Of a stretch of 64,000 nucleotides of DNA, positions 43,425 through 52,736 are shown piece after piece. A program made the position numbers and the translations under genes. The stretch lies in NCBI RefSeq assembly GCF_001542905.1, contig NZ_LOAJ01000002.1, forward strand, positions 1 to 64,000. Direction: 5' to 3'. Source of the stretch: Halorubrum aethiopicum. GTDB lineage: Archaea > Halobacteriota > Halobacteria > Halobacteriales > Haloferacaceae. The notes beneath the pieces are model-generated. The model saw only the letters and a list, made by a program, of their open reading frames with translations. It had not been told where the DNA came from and did not search any database. The stretch's first letter is position 1. Each line of letters starts with the position of its first letter.

Positions 43425-45929
43425 TCAGCCGATCAGGCGATCAAGTTTCTCCCAGTTGATTTGAATCGCCCGGTGGCCGACCTTCGTGAGCTTCCACGCG
43501 TTGTCGTGGCGTTCCATACAGGCGGCAAAGTCGTGTCGCTCCGACCGCCATCGACCGATCGTCCCCTTTGGGATCCCACACTGGTCAGCAACGTCATCGA
43601 GCGTTCGGAGGTCCTCCGGATCGGCCAATTGGACGCCCTCAAGCGTCTGAATCATATTCGAGCGCATTGATTTCATGTTCTTGCCGATCCACATCTCCAG
43701 CGGCTTCGGGACGTTGTTCTCGTCGAGGACACGCCGCTTCTCTTCGTCCATCTTGTCGTCCATGTTCTGAAAGGAGAGACTCCGCTCGCTGGCTTCGCGA
43801 TCGCGAGTGAGCGAGAGGTCGCTCCGGATCGTGGCGTCGCGACGACCCTCGATGGCAGTTTCGATGAGCTCGGTCGGAATCGGGCCGGGGGGCTCGACGT
43901 CCTCGGCCGTCATCGTCACGGGAACGTTTTGTCGAATGTCCTCCCACAAGAGGTGCCACTCGCCGTTCTCGGGAAGGTTGTCGTTCTCGACATCGATCGG
44001 CTTCACGTAGCCCGATCGCGTGTTGATGTACACGTCCTTGTCTCGGTGAGCAGTGATCCACCCGGTGCCCCGACCTTCGTATACACGAGCGCCCCATGCC
44101 TTCGCGTAGCGGTCGCGCCAGTGTTCATCACCGAGTCCGAGCCCGCACCGTGCTCCGCGCCAGTTTATCGGCCAGTGTTCGTCGCCGTCGTTGATCAGCA
44201 TCCCCCAGCCGACGTTGAACGACGCGAGTTGCTCCTTCTGTCGCGGCGAGAAGTTGTACGACCGGTCGAGCGTCATGATCTCCTCTTCGCCCAACTGGAG
44301 GAGGATCTTGATCGGCATGTTCGTCCGAACGGGCTTGTACACGTCGTTGAGTTTCTGTGTCGAGCCGAGCATCATCACGCGCCGACTCCCGCCTCGCGTG
44401 GCGATTTCGTAGATCGTCGTTTGGAGCGCCTTCACCTCGGTCTTGTACTTCGCGTTCCCGATGACCGACGGAGCGATGTCTTTGAGCTCCCGGATTTCGA
44501 GTAGCGCCCGCGGCAGCCGGGAGTTCTCGTCACGCTTCCGGAAGATGAGCCGGAGCCACAGATTGAGAACGATGTACTTGAGCGCCTCATTCCGCGGTTT
44601 CAGGAAGTTACAGTTGAGAACGGCGACGCGGTCCTGGTCACGGAACACCTCGCCGATGTCGAGGTTCGTGGTGGCGTCGGGGCCGGCGATCAGGCCCTCG
44701 CCGGCGAGCATCAACAGCGACTCAGCGGCGTCGTTGAGCGCCTTGTCGGCGTCCATCTCGTAGGTGACTTCACGCACCGTCGGATCGGCCTCGACGGCCT
44801 TGGCGTCCGTTACTTCCCCGCGGTCGGTGTCGTCCGCGAACTCGTCCTGTTCGAGATCGGTGACGGTGATCGTCGCTTCGAGTTCCTCGCTGTACTCTTG
44901 GAGCCGTTCGACGAGATGTTCGACACCCTGCCCGGAATCGAGAGTCTCCGAGAGCGCCTGTCCGATCCGTCGCATCGTGTTACTGTCTGCGGATTTGAGT
45001 CCGGCGAGCCGGATAATGAGCCGTGGCGTGAGGTCGTCGATCCCGATTGTGAATCGCGTGAAGTTGCTCGGGAGTACCTCGGGGACGCCCGCGGTGTCGG
45101 GGACGAACACCTCGCTGTCGTACGCCTTCGGTTCCTGTCCAAACTCTGCGAGGTTCTCTTTGATCGGGGCTTCGTCGTTCGGGATGGCCGTCATGGGCGT
45201 CTCGTTGCGGCCGTCATCGAGACAGGAGAACCACTTGTAGCCGTGTTCGTCCTTGAGATTTCCGCAGATACTCGTGATCGTCGAGTCTTTCCCCTTCCTC
45301 GGGAGGGCGATCACGAGCGCGTGCTCGCAGTCCTCGTGACTGATCGTGATCTCTTCGCTCAACTCGTCGAGCGTCTCGTCTTTGCCGACGCGCCGGCGAC
45401 CGATCGGCGTCGGGTCGCCCTCGACGGGCGAGGTCGCACCGGGGATGTCGAGTAGTTCCATCCGCACCGGAAGGTATCGCGTCTTATTCGCATATGAGTA
45501 GATGTACCGGAGGGCCTTCGCGATCTGGACCTGGGTCTGAAACTCCTGTTTTGGAGGGGGCGTCTGTCCGGCCGCTCGGGTGTCCCGGTGGTCCTCGAAC
45601 CGGATCTTCGTCGCCGTATCAAGCGTGTCGTCGTACGGGGAGAGTAAGTCGTCGATCCGGTCGTCGTGGATCAGGAAGTAATGGATCGTCTCCAGAACCT
45701 CGCCGGCGTCGTGTTTACTGTCGCCGGCGAGCGCGTTCTCGGCCTCGGCGATCAGGTTACGAACGACCGCCTCGATGGAGCGATTGTCGCGCTCGACGCG
45801 TTCGAGCAGGCTATCCGTGATTCGCTGGTCGATCGCTTCGGCGACGCTGATGGTATCCTCGGGTTGGACGCTACTCGCGTTACTGGGGTCGTGGTCGGTC
45901 GGTTCGGAATCGCTGGTATTGGAACTCAT
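43425..45929 (-). CDS. HerA/VirB4-like P-loop ATPase with C-terminal HTH
   Basis: The 834-residue protein has a variant Walker A, ALPRKGKDST (K214), in which GKD replaces GK(S/T); this is seen in some HerA/FtsK-type ATPases of archaeal plasmids. A probable Walker B is PRALLEIRELKDIA near residue 480, followed by a sensor-like RRVMMLGSTQ. The C-terminal 80 residues contain a helix-turn-helix (LDDVADQCGIPKGTIGRWR). The N-terminal 150 residues are acidic and helical. There are no membrane segments. In the long operon this is the only motor, so it may pump DNA or drive assembly. The substrate is inferred. Confidence 0.75.
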   Translation of the reverse strand: MSSNTSDSEPTDHDPSNASSVQPEDTISVAEAIDQRITDSLLERVERDNRSIEAVVRNLIAEAENALAGDSKHDAGEVLETIHYFLIHDDRIDDLLSPYDDTLDTATKIRFEDHRDTRAAGQTPPPKQEFQTQVQIAKALRYIYSYANKTRYLPVRMELLDIPGATSPVEGDPTPIGRRRVGKDETLDELSEEITISHEDCEHALVIALPRKGKDSTITSICGNLKDEHGYKWFSCLDDGRNETPMTAIPNDEAPIKENLAEFGQEPKAYDSEVFVPDTAGVPEVLPSNFTRFTIGIDDLTPRLIIRLAGLKSADSNTMRRIGQALSETLDSGQGVEHLVERLQEYSEELEATITVTDLEQDEFADDTDRGEVTDAKAVEADPTVREVTYEMDADKALNDAAESLLMLAGEGLIAGPDATTNLDIGEVFRDQDRVAVLNCNFLKPRNEALKYIVLNLWLRLIFRKRDENSRLPRALLEIRELKDIAPSVIGNAKYKTEVKALQTTIYEIATRGGSRRVMMLGSTQKLNDVYKPVRTNMPIKILLQLGEEEIMTLDRSYNFSPRQKEQLASFNVGWGMLINDGDEHWPINWRGARCGLGLGDEHWRDRYAKAWGARVYEGRGTGWITAHRDKDVYINTRSGYVKPIDVENDNLPENGEWHLLWEDIRQNVPVTMTAEDVEPPGPIPTELIETAIEGRRDATIRSDLSLTRDREASERSLSFQNMDDKMDEEKRRVLDENNVPKPLEMWIGKNMKSMRSNMIQTLEGVQLADPEDLRTLDDVADQCGIPKGTIGRWRSERHDFAACMERHDNAWKLTKVGHRAIQINWEKLDRLIG

Positions 45930-45980
45930 GAATGTGAATGGGTGGGATGAATAGCGGTGGGTCGCCCCGAGACGTGTCGG

Positions 45981-47948
45981 TCAGTCCGACAGCGACGCCT
46001 CAGGGGCGTGAAGGTCGACCGCCGGCAGGTCGAAGTCGGGTTCGTACTCCGGCTGATACAGCGACGAGAACTGCGCGTCCGTCGCGATCGCTTCGGGTGT
46101 CACGCGTTCGGTTCGGAGTCGGACGACCGACAGCGGCTTTGCGCCCTCGGTCGGCGTTTCGACCTCGACGTCTTCCTCGACGAGCGCGTACGGGACGACC
46201 GCGGCGTACGCCTCGGCGACGAGTCGAGGGTCGTACCCGACGCCACCGATCCGCTGAAGATCGCGGTCGATGACACGGTCGGCGAGACGGTTCTTCGGTA
46301 GGCGGGCCGATGACGACTCGGCCACCTCCTGAATCAGTCGGTCGCGAATCTCGGGCTTCTCGACGGCCTCCTCGTAGCCTTCTAGGTTCGGGAGGTACTG
46401 CTGGAGGTTCCGCGCGAACTTCTGTTGGATCGTCGGCGGGACGGGCTCGCCTTCGATGTGAGCGTGGGCGACCTCGGAGAGCGTCCACGCGAGTCGGAGC
46501 TCGTTGTAGTCGGCGTAGACGGTGCCGCCGACCCAGCCGTAGTAGGCGGTCACGTCTTCGGTCTCGACTTTCTTCGCGAGGACGGCAATATCGTCGTAGC
46601 TCGCTCGCTGGCTGGGGTTCCGAACGGCCTTCGCACGGCGGCGTCGCCAGTAGTGACTCCCGATGTACCACGCCGAGCCGGCGACGACTGCGCCGAGTGC
46701 GATCAGGCCATAGACCCACAGGGCGGCCCAAAACTGGACGAGAATGAGCCCGGCGAGCGCCGTAATGCCGGCCGGGATGGCGGCCGACCAGAAGAGATCG
46801 CGGAAGTCGATCGTACTCGCGATCTCAAGTCGGGTGAGGCGGGCGTGCTCACTGGGGTCGGCGTTAGCGCGATCGTGAAGCACGAGGTCGGTCTCGTCGG
46901 CAGCCTCGGCACTCGCGGCAGCGGCGTCAACGATGTCGTCATCGAGAACGTGCGTAGAATCCCATTCGATATCGAGCGCGCTGTAGGGCGTCTCGAAAGC
47001 CGAGAGGATGCGCTCACACGCGGAGTCGACGCTGTCCGCCGGCGACACCACGATGGTCGAACAACCGTCGGCCGTCCGGGCCTCGGCGGCGAGTCGGTGA
47101 CACGTCTGTTCGGCGAATCCCGTTCGGGCGGCAGCCTTTGAGGCGGCTCGCGAGCGTTGCGTCACCCGGAGAACGGCGAACAGCAGGAGCAGGACGAGCG
47201 CGTAACTCCACACGCTCGTCGCGGCCCCGACCAACTGCGCCATGAACCACGAGGAATCTCCGCCGGCGTCGACGCCCGAGGAGAGTGCGAGAAAGCCAGC
47301 CGCCGCGAGGACGGCCGTCGCGAGCAGCATGACGAGCGCGCCGACGCGCGTCCCGATCGTATCCGACGGGCCGAGGACGAACAGGATCGCGCGTTCTTTC
47401 GCTCGCTTCGGGAGCGTCCGCGAGTTGGCTGCCTGATCGCGAAGCCACGGGATGACGTGCGTCCGAGTGAGGACGACCATCGTCTCGACGTACGAGCGCA
47501 CGGCCGCCGAGGCGGTCCGTGCGGTCGCCTGTGCGCGTTCGGCCGCTACGGTGGCCCACGAGACGAACACGTCCTTTCGCGTCCGTGTGTCGTCGTCTAT
47601 GGGTCCGACCGGGAGACCGGTCGAGCCGTCCGGATTCTGGTCAGCGGCTTCGGAGTCGTCAGCAGGACCGTCGGGGTCGACGTCTTCCGGTGAGTCGGGT
47701 TCATCCGGCGTCTCTTGGTCCGAACTCGTGTCGAAGGGTGTGAGCCCGTCATCGGATTCGGTATCGTCGTCGGGCGTGTTGCCGAACAGGTCGGGTTCGT
47801 CGTTGCGATCGTCGTCGCCGAACAGGCTCGGCTCGTCGTTGCGATCGTCGTTGCCGAACAGGTCGGGTTCGTCGTTGCGATCGTCATCGCCGAACAGGTC
47901 GGATTCGTCGTCGTGGTCACCCACGTCGTGAGGATCATCGTCGGCCAT
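45981..47948 (-). CDS. four-helix membrane protein with acidic repeat N-terminus
   Basis: The 655-residue protein begins with four copies of a 12-residue acidic repeat (DLFGDDDRNDEP and variants, about residues 17-60) within a disordered region of 130 residues. Then come two membrane helices (VGALVMLLATAVLAAAGFLAL and YALVLLLLFAVLRV), a soluble loop of about 120 residues, two more helices (about 390-440), and a large soluble C-terminal domain. Its start overlaps the stop of the upstream gene by one base. Large loops with four helices would suit a scaffold in a membrane complex. No family is recognised. Confidence 0.7.
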   Translation of the reverse strand: MADDDPHDVGDHDDESDLFGDDDRNDEPDLFGNDDRNDEPSLFGDDDRNDEPDLFGNTPDDDTESDDGLTPFDTSSDQETPDEPDSPEDVDPDGPADDSEAADQNPDGSTGLPVGPIDDDTRTRKDVFVSWATVAAERAQATARTASAAVRSYVETMVVLTRTHVIPWLRDQAANSRTLPKRAKERAILFVLGPSDTIGTRVGALVMLLATAVLAAAGFLALSSGVDAGGDSSWFMAQLVGAATSVWSYALVLLLLFAVLRVTQRSRAASKAAARTGFAEQTCHRLAAEARTADGCSTIVVSPADSVDSACERILSAFETPYSALDIEWDSTHVLDDDIVDAAAASAEAADETDLVLHDRANADPSEHARLTRLEIASTIDFRDLFWSAAIPAGITALAGLILVQFWAALWVYGLIALGAVVAGSAWYIGSHYWRRRRAKAVRNPSQRASYDDIAVLAKKVETEDVTAYYGWVGGTVYADYNELRLAWTLSEVAHAHIEGEPVPPTIQQKFARNLQQYLPNLEGYEEAVEKPEIRDRLIQEVAESSSARLPKNRLADRVIDRDLQRIGGVGYDPRLVAEAYAAVVPYALVEEDVEVETPTEGAKPLSVVRLRTERVTPEAIATDAQFSSLYQPEYEPDFDLPAVDLHAPEASLSD

Positions 47949-49243
47949 CAGTACGACGCCTCCTTCTCGCGGACCTGTTCGAGCAACGTCTCGACAGCGT
48001 CACGGGTTTCGGTGTACTCGTGGCCGAGCCCGTACTTCGCTTCCATCCGGACGCACGCCGCCCGGATACACGTCAACGCCTCCTGTGCGTCAGCGAGTCG
48101 ATTCGTCGAGAAGGCTTTGGCGAGCCACGAGTTCTGGATCTCGTCGGGGTCGATAGTCGCGATCGCTGGCCGGGTCTCCCCGCCGTCCGTCACGGTCTCG
48201 CCCGACGGATCGTGTGGGCCGCGCTTTGCGAGTTCGGCGAGTTGCCGGACGGAGTACACGTCGAAGCTATCCCGCCAATACTGCGCCTGCTGATCGTTCA
48301 CTTCGTCCATCTTCCCGATGTACTCCTCGTTCGACGCTTGGACGTGTTCGGCGAAGGCCGACCGGAGTTGCTTGTCCTTGCGAGCGGTCTCGCCGGCGTC
48401 GTTTTCGATCCGGTCGAGCATCCACCCGTGCTGCTGTTCGCGCTTGAACGCCGCGAGCGCGAGGGCCATGAGCGCGAGTACCCACGCGAGCGGGTTCTGG
48501 ACCGCGAGGACGATGACGCCGAACAACTGTTCCGCGCGCTCGACGAGGAACGACTCGATGATCTCGACGCGATCTTGTTGCCACGAGTGGTACTCGATCA
48601 GGCCCTCGGGGGTTGCCTCGAAGCCGCGCTCCGTGGCGGGCTCTTCCATCTCCTCGATGAGCGGTTGGTACTTGGCGTAGTCCGAGGCGGCGACGCTCAC
48701 CCCGGTCTGTGAGGCGGTGAGGCCGATCGTCTTGGTCGACCCATCGGCGAAGAACAACTCGATCTCGTAGTAGCTCTCGCCGTCGACTGGCGCGGCGTCA
48801 TCCTCGAAATCGACGCGAAGCGTTTGCTCGCCTTCAAGCAGTTGGGCGTCCGCAGCCGACTGCGGAACGCGTGCGCTCTCGGCGGGGGCGGACAGCGAGA
48901 ACACAGCGAACGGACCGGTGGTCGCGTACTCGGCATCCGAGTCCGTGGTCTCGACGCCCATCCACTCTTCGCCGAAGTCGACCGGCGTGATACGAAGGCC
49001 GGCGGCGGCACCGGGTGTGCCGTCATCGGCGTACTCGGCCGGCTGGTCGTCGTTGAAGTCGGGGTTCTCTCCGTCGCTCTCACCGGAGGACGTTTCGTTT
49101 GTCTCGGTCTCGTCGCCGGCTTGATCGTCCGTCTGATACACCACGCCGTCGGGAGTGTCCGCCGTCGGCTGTGCGGCGACCGCCCCGACGGGGAGCGTCG
49201 CCGTCACCACCAACAGGGCGGCCAGTAGCACTCGGTAGTTCAT
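47948..49243 (-). CDS. exported single-pass membrane protein
   Basis: The 431-residue protein has a Sec-type signal (NYRVLLAALLVVTATLPVGAVA) and an acidic Ser/Thr linker. An outer beta-rich domain follows (about 85-200), then a membrane helix near residue 250 (VQNPLAWVLALMALALAAF) and a charged helical cytoplasmic part (HGWMLDRIENDAGETARKDK). The topology of an outside sensor or structural domain joined to an inner helical domain suggests a structural part of a membrane complex. Its start overlaps the upstream gene by four bases. Confidence 0.7.
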   Translation of the reverse strand: MNYRVLLAALLVVTATLPVGAVAAQPTADTPDGVVYQTDDQAGDETETNETSSGESDGENPDFNDDQPAEYADDGTPGAAAGLRITPVDFGEEWMGVETTDSDAEYATTGPFAVFSLSAPAESARVPQSAADAQLLEGEQTLRVDFEDDAAPVDGESYYEIELFFADGSTKTIGLTASQTGVSVAASDYAKYQPLIEEMEEPATERGFEATPEGLIEYHSWQQDRVEIIESFLVERAEQLFGVIVLAVQNPLAWVLALMALALAAFKREQQHGWMLDRIENDAGETARKDKQLRSAFAEHVQASNEEYIGKMDEVNDQQAQYWRDSFDVYSVRQLAELAKRGPHDPSGETVTDGGETRPAIATIDPDEIQNSWLAKAFSTNRLADAQEALTCIRAACVRMEAKYGLGHEYTETRDAVETLLEQVREKEASY

Positions 49244-50265
49244 GTGGATCCTCCGTCGGTCGCCGCGGCCTGCCCGCTGCCGTTCCGATCCGTCTCGTTC
49301 AGATTCACGTGCGTCGACCGCTGCTCGGACGGCCGCTCCGTCTCTGAGGACGCTTGACTGATGATCTCGCTTACGTGCTCGATCTTGCCGAGCACCTCCT
49401 GTTCCTCCTTATACTGCCCGCTCTTGAGGCGGCGTTCGAGCTTTTCGAGTTCCTTTTCGAGGACGGCGACCGTCGACTCCAACGACGTGAGTTGGATGTC
49501 CTTGCGCCGGTTCGCCTCCTTCATGTCGACGAACTTGTCGTAGGAGAGTTCGATCGGCGACGAATAGACGTAGTCCGCTTCTACGTCGGGACTCTGCGTC
49601 GGCGTCTGTTCGGCCGTCCGCGTGACCCACTCGTTGTCGTCGATCGCGACCGCGTGCTGGGGAATCTGGTGTTTGATGGGCTTGCCCGGTGCGCGGTGCG
49701 TCCCGTCGAGCGTGGCGTCCTCGGCGACGTGTTTCGTCCGCCGGAACAGCCCGAGGACGCGCGTCCGGGCGTACTCGGTCACGACGGTGTTGCCCTCGGT
49801 GTCGGCTTCCATCCCGCTCACGTCGACGGGGACGGATTCGGTTTGGACGTCGCCGCTTTCGGTCTCGAACACGACGTGATGCCAGCCGACGGATTTCTGC
49901 GCCATGTTGACGCCGATGATCCCGACGACGACGCCCACCCCGACCTGCCCGGCGGTGATGAACTGGTCGGCGAACATCACTTCGGCGGGGGACCCGGTCC
50001 GGATGGTTTGGAAGGCGAAGACGGCAACGACGATGAAGATGCCCGCGATCGCCGTGAAGAGTACTTTTGCCGTCATCGAGAGCCCGCTCGCGCGAGCCCG
50101 GATGGGGATCGATGAACTCCCCTTGACGTGTGTCGCGTCGGGATCGCCGCTCTCGATGTGTTCGGTCGCTTCATCGAAGTCCTCGCGCACCTGTCGGCGA
50201 AGATACCACAGCGCAGCGAGGATGACCAGGACGGCGACCGTGACGGCTGCGATCGTCTCGATCAT
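49240..50265 (-). CDS. membrane protein with C-terminal coiled coil
   Basis: The 341-residue protein has an N-terminal helix (IAAVTVAVLVILAALWYL) and two further hydrophobic segments (VLFTAIAGIFIVVAVFAF and VGVGVVVGIIGVNMA). A beta-rich soluble domain with FETESGDVQTESVPVDVSG follows, then a coiled coil (SLESTVAVLEKELEKLERRL, about 265-300). It shares one base with the stop of the upstream gene and overlaps the next. No recognised family. Confidence 0.7.
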   Translation of the reverse strand: MIETIAAVTVAVLVILAALWYLRRQVREDFDEATEHIESGDPDATHVKGSSSIPIRARASGLSMTAKVLFTAIAGIFIVVAVFAFQTIRTGSPAEVMFADQFITAGQVGVGVVVGIIGVNMAQKSVGWHHVVFETESGDVQTESVPVDVSGMEADTEGNTVVTEYARTRVLGLFRRTKHVAEDATLDGTHRAPGKPIKHQIPQHAVAIDDNEWVTRTAEQTPTQSPDVEADYVYSSPIELSYDKFVDMKEANRRKDIQLTSLESTVAVLEKELEKLERRLKSGQYKEEQEVLGKIEHVSEIISQASSETERPSEQRSTHVNLNETDRNGSGQAAATDGGST

Positions 50266-50879
50266 CAGTACCCGCCCCCGTCGTCGTCATCCTCGGAGAG
50301 ATCGACTTTGACCTCCGCGCCGGGGCTGTCCATCATCCCCACGTCGATCTCGATGCTCAGGTAGATGTCCCACCCTTCCTCGACGAGTCCCTCGTACCGC
50401 GTCTCCCACTCCGAGATCCACGTCGGGATGCGGTGACAGTCGTGAAGGGTCGCGAGCCCGCGGATCTCCCGTTTGAACGCCGCGCCGTCGGCCGTCGATT
50501 CGGCGATCCGATCCAGCTCTTCTTGTGGCGATCGCCACGTAGTGATCGGACACCCCCCGCCGTAGTGGGGACACCCCTCACAGGAGTCAGGGAAGGCGTC
50601 GGTCGGGTCGTCGACGCCGTCGTGGTTGTACATCCGATATTCGGCTTCCATGCCGGAGAGTTGGTGGTCGATGTAATCCGAAACGGTGCTCGCCGGAACT
50701 TGGAGCGACCGCTGGATCCACCGGACTGCGCGGTGTTTCAGATCGTCGTCCTGAATGTGTTTGACTCGGCGTTGGAGCGTCTCGCGGAGCCATTCGAGGT
50801 TGGCTTCGAGACCGGGGCTGTTCATCTCGCTCATGTCGTCGATGTCGGGTGGTTCTGTGCTCATGATCTGGTTAGTCAT
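50265..50879 (-). CDS. cysteine-containing soluble protein
   Basis: I start at ATG 50879, which overlaps the stop of the upstream gene; ATG 50864 is also possible. The 204-residue protein is helical and acidic and has a cluster DSCEGCPHYGGGCPITTW followed by LHDCHRI. The four cysteines and nearby histidines could bind zinc or an iron-sulfur cluster. The C-terminus is IYLSIEIDVGMMDSPGAEVKVD with a Gly/Asp tail. There are no membrane segments. It may be a cytoplasmic adaptor for the membrane complex. Confidence 0.65.
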   Translation of the reverse strand: MTNQIMSTEPPDIDDMSEMNSPGLEANLEWLRETLQRRVKHIQDDDLKHRAVRWIQRSLQVPASTVSDYIDHQLSGMEAEYRMYNHDGVDDPTDAFPDSCEGCPHYGGGCPITTWRSPQEELDRIAESTADGAAFKREIRGLATLHDCHRIPTWISEWETRYEGLVEEGWDIYLSIEIDVGMMDSPGAEVKVDLSEDDDDGGGY

Positions 50880-51105
50880 CGGAGGGGGTCGGGATCGAGG
50901 CGCGTACGTCGGCCTCGATCGCGGGGAGATCCAGCGTCTCGCGGTCACACGTCGGTGGCGTGATCACGACGGCGTCGTCGACGACGCGGACGACGTACGG
51001 GTCGTGCGGGTCGAACGGGAACGCCGAGTCACAGGCCGTCGCGACGGAGACGTAGAACTGGATCGCACGGTTGACGGGCGTCACACGACCGGCGTCTTGA
51101 AGCAT
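50872..51105 (-). CDS. small hypothetical protein in long operon
   Basis: This 77-residue frame (MLQDAGRVTPVNRAIQFYVS) is followed, with overlapping stop and start, by the cysteine-containing protein. It has short strands and two cysteines but no known motif. A minus-strand TTTAAA at 51222-51227 within the 147-bp gap upstream may be an internal promoter. Confidence 0.55.
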   Translation of the reverse strand: MLQDAGRVTPVNRAIQFYVSVATACDSAFPFDPHDPYVVRVVDDAVVITPPTCDRETLDLPAIEADVRASIPTPSDD

Positions 51106-51252
51106 AGTCGGTGGCCCGCGGGTGGTCGGTGGCGATACGACTCGCTGGGTGGGTGTGTTCTGGTCATGTCGTGAGGAACAGGCCGCTACGGCGGTTGTAA
51201 GACGATTACAAATCTCCGGCGTTTAAAGAGAGACACGGCGTTACGGCGTGGA

Positions 51253-51543
51253 TTAGGAGTTGCCATTTGCGAGGATCGCCCGCAGGCCGCCCTCCTTCTG
51301 GAAGCGTCGGTAGTTTCCCCGGGTGAGAAACCACGCGATCGCGATGATCAGGCCGCCGATTATCTGGAGCCCGCCGACGATCATGAACACGCCGACGAGC
51401 GTCCAGAAGACGCCCGTTACGGTGCCGTAGCCGGCAGTCGCGGCGACCGCCCCTGCGCCTCGCTGACGGAACAGGAGGTGACCCACGGCGAACGCGACGC
51501 CGATGGGAACGAGGATCATCAACAGCGAATTGAGCGTGGTCAT
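51253..51543 (-). CDS. small membrane protein
   Basis: The 96-residue protein starts at ATG 51543, overlapping the stop of the preceding gene. Three hydrophobic segments (SLLMILVPIGVAFAVGHLLF, TVTGVFWTLVGVFMIV, QIIGGLIIAIAWFLT) precede a short basic end. No family is recognised. Chains of such proteins fill 51.2-55.0 kb. Confidence 0.65.
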   Translation of the reverse strand: MTTLNSLLMILVPIGVAFAVGHLLFRQRGAGAVAATAGYGTVTGVFWTLVGVFMIVGGLQIIGGLIIAIAWFLTRGNYRRFQKEGGLRAILANGNS

Positions 51544-51782
51544 CGATCCCTCTCGTCGTCGTTTCGTCGCATGGTGTCGCGGATCTTTCGTTGAGCCTTG
51601 GCCTGCCCGACGCCCGTCTGTCTCGTGCGAATGTAATCGCCGATGAACGGGAGGCCGTACCGCCCGCCAAGCAGGAGAAACGCGATCGCTGCGCCGATGA
51701 TGAACCCGCCGGGGTTCGCAAATGAGATGAGGACGGCGAGCCCTGCGAGCGACCAGAGGAGCCAATCGGCCGTACTCGTCAT
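51540..51782 (-). CDS. small membrane protein with basic tail
   Basis: The 80-residue protein starts at ATG 51782, four bases inside the stop of the upstream gene. Two hydrophobic segments (WLLWSLAGLAVLISFA and GGFIIGAAIAFLLLGG) are followed by a strongly charged tail, TRQTGVGQAKAQRKIRDTM. It likely faces the cytoplasm with its tail. No family is recognised. Confidence 0.65.
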   Translation of the reverse strand: MTSTADWLLWSLAGLAVLISFANPGGFIIGAAIAFLLLGGRYGLPFIGDYIRTRQTGVGQAKAQRKIRDTMRRNDDERDR

Positions 51783-52690
51783 GGATTCCACCCCCCACCG
51801 AACGGCCCCCAATCGAAGCCGTCGAACACGCTCGATCGGTAGCTCGTCACTTCGTAGCCGAGTTTCTCGGTGGCCGTCGGTTCGACCGTGAGGGTGACAG
51901 TCGCGGCCTCGTTGAAGGTGACCTGAATGGCCTCGACGTCGCCCTCATCGTTCTCGATCGGCCGGTAGAACACCGGCTCGCCCGTCCCCTCCGCGAGCGG
52001 CGTCGGGCGAGCGTCGGGTTTATCGCTGAGAGCGTAGGTAGCGTGCCATTCCTCGACGCGCTCGCCCGTCTCGGGATTCTGGAGGTCGACGGTGACGATC
52101 TCACCCTCGCTGCCGGTCACGTCGTATTCTCGCTGTTCGAGACGATTCTCTTCCCATAGTTGCGTGACGCGCTCACGGATCGTCTCGGCCGAGCGTTCTG
52201 CTTCGCCGGTCCACGAAAGGGATTTGACGCGGAGTTGACTCGGCGTGAAGAGCACGTCCGTCTCCGCGGGGACGACGACCGTCACCTGCGTATGTGTCTC
52301 CTCGGCCTCGAAGTCGTGATTGGCTTCCCAGTTGGCCGTCACGGTATCATTATCGACGGCCCGGACCGTTCCGAGCGTCGCCGGCTTGACGATCGCCTTG
52401 TCGAGTTGGACCTCGAAGGCGACGGCGTAGGAGTTCGGGTTTTCGAGCCCAAGTCGGACGAACGCGTCGTCGTCTTCGACGGTCGCCCGCGTGTTCTGTT
52501 TGGTTATCTGTGTGCTGCCGGTCGTGTTGGCGTTCTCAACGACGGCCTCGTCAGTTCGGAACTCGTCGAAGACGACCTCCATTTCCGGATTCAGGGTGTC
52601 GTCCTGTGCGAGCGTCCCGCCGGCCGCGAGGCCGACGAGACAGACGACGAGGACTGCCGTGAGAATCGCTCGAAACGTGTTTTGTGTCAT
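51779..52690 (-). CDS. secreted beta-rich protein ending in a WGPFG motif
   Basis: The 303-residue protein has a Sec signal (ILTAVLVVCLVGLAAGGTLAQ). The beta-rich mature part has no membrane anchor, and the end reads FDGFDWGPFGGGWNP. The same WGPFG motif occurs near the end of the secreted protein at 55039. It is the first gene after operator O4, which lies 13 bases upstream of its ATG, so its expression may be set separately from that of upstream genes. Confidence 0.7.
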   Translation of the reverse strand: MTQNTFRAILTAVLVVCLVGLAAGGTLAQDDTLNPEMEVVFDEFRTDEAVVENANTTGSTQITKQNTRATVEDDDAFVRLGLENPNSYAVAFEVQLDKAIVKPATLGTVRAVDNDTVTANWEANHDFEAEETHTQVTVVVPAETDVLFTPSQLRVKSLSWTGEAERSAETIRERVTQLWEENRLEQREYDVTGSEGEIVTVDLQNPETGERVEEWHATYALSDKPDARPTPLAEGTGEPVFYRPIENDEGDVEAIQVTFNEAATVTLTVEPTATEKLGYEVTSYRSSVFDGFDWGPFGGGWNP

Positions 52691-52702
52691 GGTTCTGTGG
52701 TC

Positions 52703-52721
52703 GTTACTATCAGATAGTGAC
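52703..52721. promoter_or_regulatory. palindromic operator O4 (one mismatch)
   Basis: GTTACTAT-CAG-ATAGTGAC has one changed base compared with the other four copies. It lies between the genes starting at 52690 and ending at 52737, within the long operon, and would overlap the core promoter or leader of the downstream gene. Confidence 0.7.
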
Positions 52722-52736
52722 CTGAGTGGAGGGTGG

